Positions 58,601-64,000 of a stretch of 64,000 nucleotides of DNA are shown here, piece by piece. Position 1 is the stretch's first letter, and each line of letters opens with the position of its first letter. This DNA comes from Macrolepiota albuminosa (Eukaryota; Basidiomycota; Agaricomycetes; Agaricales; Agaricaceae), in the NCBI GenBank assembly GCA_027475525.1, contig JAMWFC010000053.1, positions 682,001-746,000 of the forward strand, given 5' to 3'. The translations under genes were made by a program, and so were the position numbers. Below the pieces are notes generated by a model. The model saw only the letters and a program-made list of their open reading frames with translations. It was not told the DNA's origin and did not search any database.

Positions 58601-59279
58601 AATGATTGCAACAAGATACGTTGCAATGTTCACAAACTTCTGCAAAGTTGTACATCATGCAGACAGACTCCTGGTACTTCAGTGCAGCAGGTGCTGGACA
58701 ATTGGACACCATGTATCATGCTGCAAGAATGGAACAAGGGGCCGCATCTGCACAGGGGCGCATAGCAAGAAGGATCATGACAAAATAGAAGACCAATGCA
58801 TGCCTGATGGAGAACAGGAGGGCAACAATGACCAACAGAGGAAGAAGGGGAAAAGAAGGTGTGTTAACTGTGATGGAGACCATACAGCAACCAAAAGAAA
58901 CTGCCTGGAAAGGAAGAGGCACCAGATAATTACAAGAGAGAAAGACCACGCAGATGCGGGAGGAGGCCTGTTTAAGAAAAAGAAGATTTCCAAGAGGAAG
59001 ATGACTGAGGTGATAATCAACAAAGAGGTGGCCGGCACTGGCGCAAGAGATGCAACAAACAGTAGACCCACAGAAGCGCTCAGAGGTGGAGCAGGAGGGA
59101 ATGCAACCAAGTCAAATTCTGGCAATAAGAACGCCGCAAATGCTGGCAAGGATACTAGCAGGAGCATGGCTCTTGAAAACCTGCTCAATGGACAAGAGCT
59201 GGAGAGGTGGGACAAGATGGATGTGGAAGAGCTAGAAAGCATGGACAGTCAGATGCCTGGTAACGTCCCCTTAATATGA
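55613..59279 (+). pseudogene. LINE ORF1, interrupted by an LTR-like insertion
   Basis: The 5' part (56773-57202) encodes a helical segment (NQLENLHRELRHFSDHHIWG, ETAELKATVCDLAKAVDSLV) and stops at the inserted repeat. Coding resumes at 58106 (LIVVPRGEKIDANHLNP), then, after a frame change near 58272-58300, runs to 59279. The long downstream frame carries an RRM-like stretch (YKVRINGVWTGRDGQGGLNT, IVLEFTKKENAQAMIATRYV) and zinc knuckles CSRCWTIGHHVSCC and CVNCDGDHTATKRNC. It ends TGA at 59277-59279, overlapping the ORF2 ATG. An upstream open frame (55613-56017) is acidic and Gln-rich and may be leader or the ORF1 start. ORF1 would bind the element's RNA. Confidence 0.75.
57203..58105 (+). repeat. 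LTR-like repeat, copy 3 (direct), inside LINE ORF1
   Basis: This 903-bp copy in the same orientation as copy 1 runs from TGTAGTACTTGG to CGTATCA. If its ends are taken one or two bases inward, CAGCA flanks it at 57197-57201 and 58104-58108. It splits the LINE ORF1, so it came after the LINE. Confidence 0.85.
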
Positions 59280-62200
59280 AGATGAAACCAATCCAAATTG
59301 TTCAGCTGAATACAAATCGTAGCAACATGGTGTGCCACACAATGCTAAATACTTTTCTAGATATGTTCAACGTTATACTAGTCACAGAACCATGGTGGGG
59401 GGGTAACATAGGAAATGAGCAAAGAGGACTGGCTTCACTGGGGGCATGGGTGCCAATCCCATTGATGGTGAAGATACCGGAAGACAGATGACTGAGAGTG
59501 ATGGCTTATGTGAAGAAGAGACAAGACTTTCAAGTAACCTTATGCTCAGATCTAGCTAAGGACCTTGACATACAGATATTAGACATTACGCAAGCTAACT
59601 ATCCTACAGTGACAATTGTCAATGTGTACAACCAGCCCAGAGGCAGGAATTCACAGATGCAGGGAACGGACACATCCAAGAGACTCATGAAGATTGAACT
59701 CCTGGTGGAGAGACCAGTGATTATTAGCAGGGACTGGAATCAACACCACTCTGCTTGGAGCAAAGGAGAACCTCAGCCAATGGAGAGAACACAGGAACTC
59801 ATCAAGTGGATGCAGGACCAAGAATTCACATTACTGAATGAAAAGGGGATATGTATGTACCATGAGCACAGAAGGAGGGGAGCGACATCAGTGTTAGACC
59901 TCACCTGGGCAAATGTGGAGGCCAAGACCCTAGATGGAGTAAGAGAGTGGGCTGTGGATCCCAACCTGGCCTGCAGGTCAGACCACTTTGCACTGAAGTG
60001 GATAATAGATCACAGGGCAACAGAAGTACAAAACATAGCAGGATGCAGATACAACTTCAAGGAGACAAAACCAAAGGAATGGCAGGAGGTATTTAGTCAA
60101 GAGATGGGAAAGAACAAGGAAAGGTAGGTAGCTCTCCAAGATCTAGATGCTAATTGCTCCCCAGAAGAGCTCAACAGTGATATCAAATTGATCACTGAGG
60201 TGATGCAGGAGGCTACAAAGGAGACAGCAAAAGAGCGGAAAATCTCAGGAAGAGCAAGACCATGGTGGTCTGAAGCACTGAATGAGGCAAACGAGAGGAG
60301 GATGAGGTTACATGAGGAACAACGGTCATATGTAACCAGATGGGAAGAGCAGAATGGTGAAATTAACCAGGAATTAAGGAAAGTAACTAACTATTTCAGA
60401 CGATTATACAAGCACAAGAAAGCAAAATGGATCAACAATACACTAGAAGAGGTGACTCCAGAGAACATGTGAAGGCTAAGGAAATGGTTGAAAGGCACAA
60501 GAAACTACCTGTCACCAGCAATCAAGAGACGAGAGACTGTCTCCATGATAGAGCACAGAGACAAATGTGACGCATTACGAGACGTGCTCTTCAAGCTACC
60601 ACCCATGCTGGAGAACAACAAGGAACCAGATTTGACAAGAAATCTGGACAGGGACTATGCACACGTAAGAGTAACACATGAAGAGGTCAGGGAAGCCATA
60701 TACCAGCATAGCACAAAAAAGACACCAGGGGTAAGCCAGCAACCATTCAACACAGTACGCTGGGCATGGGAAGCAGAAACTGACATGATTTTTGCACTCA
60801 TGCACCACTGCGTAGAGTCCAGCTATCACCTCAAGAAATGGCGACAGGCAGTAGCAGTAGCACTACAAAAACCAAACAAACCAGACTACTCAGAACTGAA
60901 GGCATACAGGCTTATCCAGCTACTGGAATGCCTAGGCAAGGTGCTGGAGGGAATAGTGGCAAGAAGGATAAGTTTCTTAGTGGGCAGGGAGAATTTAGTA
61001 CCACCAGTGCAGTTTGGAGGATGCTCAAACAGCTCCACCAATGATGCACTACTCATGCACATAGAAGACATCCAGGCTGCAAGAAACCATGGTAAGGTTA
61101 CATCAGTACTGACGTTTGACATCTCAGGATTCTTTGACAATGTGAACCATGCACGGCTACTAAGATAATTACGCCGGAAGGAGATACTGCTGCCACTGGT
61201 GAAGTGGGTAGCATCATTCCTCAGTGAGAGGAGGGCAGCAGTGTGCCTGGATGGGGTGAGGAGCGAGATGAAGCCAGTCAGAAATGGTATCCCGCAAGGA
61301 TCTCTGGTGTCCCCAATACTGTCAATAGTATATGGGAGCGAGATTCTGGAATTAATGGAAGCTAAGTACAAGGGATTGGAAGAAGATGCAACACTACTGA
61401 TGTATATAGATGATGGCACATTGAGGGCCTCAACAACCTCGCTGGATTTGAACGTAAAAATACTGACGCGAGACTTTGTTTTTGTTAATAAATGCTGACA
61501 AAAGTCGGTCTCTCCACAGAGCCAGAGAAGACAGGGCTCATGCACCATTTGTGGAGACAAGACTGGGGATATTCCCCAACAATAAAGCTGCCAATGCCTG
61601 ATGGCACGGAGACAACAATCGAGGCAGCCAAGACAATACGCATACTAGGCCTACGATCACTGAAAACTACACTAACAGGCTGCACTGACTGAAAATGACC
61701 AACCCAATCATGGAACGCCTACCAGATGAATGGTGGCAAGGCCTGCCTGCAACAAACCCCCCACCGCTACCATCTAGGAAAAAGAGGGGCAGAAAGAGAG
61801 CTGCCAAAGTGACACAACTCGAAAAGCTGGCAAAGAGGACGTACAAACCAATAGCAGGTGAGAGTATCAACCCTTTCATATCACCACTATGGAGAAGGAC
61901 AGCAAAGGACCACGGTGGGAGACTGACAATAGTAGGAGCACCAAAAGGCAGCAACAAATCCGATGAGGCCAAAAAGCATAAGGAGAGAGCCAATGACCTC
62001 AAGTATGACAGGTCAAGGATCATGGTCTACTCTGACAGCTCCATGCAGGAAGAGGAATCAAACAAAGAGGTAAGGAATACAGGATGGGGACTAGTAGGAT
62101 ACCACCAGGGCTGCGAGATATTCTCCAGCAGAGACAGCATGGGTCACAAGGCTGAGGTCTATGACACAGAGCTGGAGGGACTTGCACAGGTGGCCAAGGT

Positions 62201-63032
62201 GGCTATGGAGTATGCAAAATGGCACAAACAGGTGAAATACATACATATATTTGCTGATAACATGGCAGCAGTGACTTCGGTATATGAACCAAAGCCAAAA
62301 CCTGGCCAACAACAGATGTCCAGGACCACACACACCGTGGACGAGTATCTAGATGGGAATGAGGATAGGACATTGAGCATTGAGTGGTGTCCAGGCCACA
62401 AAGATGTGAAAGGCAATGAACATGCAGATAAGGAAGCAAAAGCGAGGTTGGAACTGTGGGTACAGGACTACAGCACCATGACAAATGCAAAAAGGAGAAC
62501 CAGAGAGAAGGCCCTTGAGACCTGGCAGGAAGAGTGGAGGAAAGTGCCAGCAACTGGGGGCTTCACAGTGGCAAACAGACTGTGCCCAAGGTGGAAGCCA
62601 AGGGAGTTTGTCACACATACACTAAGAGAGGTATTCGGGAGGCTGATGCAATGCTAAACAAAACATGCTTTCATTGGTGAATACTATGCTAAATTTGTAT
62701 CTGACAAATCAACAGGTTGCCCTTGCGGACAACAGCTCCAAACACACAAACACATCATCTAGGAGTGCCCAAGATATGAAGAGTACCAGCACATACTATG
62801 GGAGGCAGATGAACAGATGGAACTGGGAGTACTGTTAGGGACAAAGAAAGGTATCAAAGCAATGGTTAAATTCCTCACCAAGACAGGAGCCTTCATGAAG
62901 ACGGGAGAGAAAAGAAGAAAACAAAAAACACCAATATTAGACAATGAAGAGAACGAGGAGGAGGAGGAAAGCTGGTGGAGGAGGATGGAAGGGGACAGGG
63001 AGGTGGACTATGGGCTGATTAAGGATGAATGA
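59276..63032 (+). pseudogene. LINE ORF2: endonuclease-RT-RNase H, decayed
   Basis: ATG 59276 opens IQIVQLNTNRSN of an APE-type endonuclease, followed by VTIVNVYNQPRG, SRDWNQHHSAWSK (normally GD) and CRSDHFAL. RT has KPDYSELKAYRLIQLLECLG, VQFGGCSNSSTNDALL, LTFDISGFFDNVNH, GIPQGSLVSPILS and LLMYIDDGT. RNase H has RIMVYSDSS, YDTELEGLAQV, FADNMAAV and WCPGHKDVKGNEHADKEA. The C-terminal CCHC-type motif is CPCGQQLQTHKH followed by ECPRY. Stops lie at 59489 (TGA), 60125 (TAG), 60470 (TGA), 61166 (TAA), 61496 (TGA), 62655 (TAA) and 62761 (TAG), with a frame change near 61490. RT, nicking and RNase H activities are those of the family, not of this copy. Confidence 0.88.
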
Positions 63033-63387
63033 TGGAAGGAGAGAGACAGGGACCGCAGAGAAAAAGAGGATAGAGAGAACAAAGCCAAGTCAACACACCG
63101 CAGGAGGTCAAGACACCAGGAGAACACAAGTACCAAGAAACCCCCCATCAGTAACACCCAACTAACCTCAACAAACACATGTTCCACCTGGAGGAGTCTG
63201 CAACGTAACCCGAGTCAACAGTCATGCCACCACAAACCATGCAAAGAGAGTTCTACTTCAAAAAGTTGTCTTACATGACCACAGATAGATAGACCATCAG
63301 GATACTTAATAGGTGTAGAGCACACTACGGCCCTACCCCCACTTCTTAGCTCTGCATAGCAGCTTGCTGGCAGTAAAAATAAATTTA

Positions 63388-63402
63388 ATTCATTCATTCA
63401 TT
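63388..63402. repeat. LINE 3' tail (ATTC repeats)
   Basis: Three to four attc units directly precede the right target duplication, replacing a poly(A) tail. Confidence 0.8.
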
Positions 63403-63415
63403 CCTAAAAGTACAG
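63402..63415. repeat. LINE target site duplication, right
   Basis: TCCTAAAAGTACAG is identical to 55521-55534. Confidence 0.9.
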
Positions 63416-64000
63416 CTACTTGTCTTTAAGTAGTTCTTCGAATTAAAGTTTGCCTTATCCCTCCGATTGAGGGCCTCTAATCATCCTTTTACTCCACAAC
63501 CGTCAATCGTGTTCCAAATAACACAGAGCACCATCCATCATAGAATGATACAGAGAGGAGGGACAGGATTAATATAGCATATATTTTGGAATGTGACCAA
63601 AGCGTGACTGGAATCGGTTGATTTACAAATGCCAGCTCACGCTCATAAATAGTTTTATCTTTTTCAAGTGTGTACGCACTACGTGGTTCCTTGATATTAG
63701 CCATGACGGGGAGAGAAAAAAGGACTCGCACAAAGCTAGGCATGGCTATCCCTGCATCGTATACCTTGGTATTCACTCTCCAACCATTTATGTCAGGAAC
63801 ATAATTGTCTTTTTCTGCCTATATGTGCATCCTCTTGTTCTGGTCATATGTACCTCTGGTGGCCTTATGTGCCATTTTTGTGTGGCCTTCTGTGTCACCT
63901 TGTCATAGGCCTTATGTGCCTTTGAGTCTCATGTACCTACCTGTTGCCTCCTTGCCTTGCACTTATCATTACCTTTGTTACATTATAATCTTGTTCAGGG
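63416..64000. other. Right edge, unassigned
   Basis: A minus-strand frame at 63776-63489 (YTLEKDKTIYERELAFVNQP, IYAILILSLLSVSFYDGWCS) is open but unrecognised. From about 63830 on, loose repeats of cttatgtgcc and tgtgtgcc-like words appear (63864-63920). Confidence 0.35.

Larger units (their letters stand above)
55535..63401 (+). mobile_element. Full-length LINE (APE, RT, RNase H) with nested repeat
   Basis: The element runs between 14-bp direct repeats and ends in a tail of attc units (63388-63402). It has ORF1 with zinc knuckles and ORF2 with endonuclease, reverse transcriptase, RNase H and a C-terminal CCHC motif, the layout of fungal Tad1-like LINEs. An LTR-like repeat (57203-58105) interrupts ORF1. 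Without it the LINE is about 6.96 kb. Multiple stops and at least one frameshift in ORF2 make this copy inactive. Confidence 0.9.

Noticed and set aside
1..64000. CRISPR array, bacterial operons or ribosome binding sites
   Set aside because: The sequence is eukaryotic. No evenly spaced repeats with unique spacers were seen.
1..64000. tRNA or rRNA genes
   Set aside because: I saw no convincing cloverleaf or rRNA core by eye; a covariance-model scan would be needed to exclude them.

Overview
The window is nuclear DNA of a basidiomycete fungus, most likely an agaricomycete. Its genes are packed 80-600 bp apart and broken by many introns of about 45-60 nt. The gene set includes a copper-fist factor, chorismate synthase, Rvs167, Sdo1, Gcn20 and topoisomerase II. 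The mobile elements are of fungal type: a Ty3/gypsy chromovirus and an APE/RNase H LINE. The species cannot be named from the sequence alone.

Region 1 (1-34,930) is ordinary host gene space. In order it holds: a secreted beta-trefoil lectin-like protein (-, cut by the left edge), HEM3 porphobilinogen deaminase (+), a UBE2W-type E2 (+), a copper-fist regulator (-), mitochondrial NFU1 (-) and ALG1 mannosyltransferase (+) divergent from an 83-bp gap, SDO1 (-), RVS167 (+), a secreted Ala/Asn/Thr-tailed protein (-), a SAP30-like protein (-), ARO2 (+), an unknown protein (-), a CofD-like protein (-), a DUF7704-like membrane protein (+), a type I membrane protein (-), GCN20 (+), a small unknown protein (-) and TOP2 (+). 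I rebuilt most splice patterns by frame and family conservation. Unusual points are microexons of 8, 11 and 21 nt, a start codon alone on its exon (copper fist), and two GC-AG introns (SDO1, TOP2).

Region 2 (about 34,930-51,835) is a nested retrotransposon island. A complete 11.2-kb Ty3/gypsy chromovirus (38,632-49,851; LTRs of 772 and 792 bp, target duplication CTGGT) sits inside an older, truncated relative lying on the opposite strand (36,936-38,631 plus 49,852-51,835). The young element has two retropepsin-like domains in tandem, a chromodomain, and about 2 kb of extra sequence between pol and the 3' LTR. That extra segment carries an intron-containing antisense gene with a Zn2Cys6-like cluster and a coiled coil.

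Region 3 (about 51,836-64,000) is also repeat-rich. It has three 0.9-kb LTR-like copies, two direct and one inverted, and a full-length but decayed LINE (55,535-63,401) bounded by a 14-bp target duplication. One LTR-like copy has landed inside the LINE's ORF1.

The most important technical observation is twelve exact tandem duplications, all with a period of exactly 77 bp, scattered over unrelated genes and elements. They look like unmerged k-mer overlaps from assembly rather than biology. Each one in coding sequence shifts the frame (77 mod 3 = 2).
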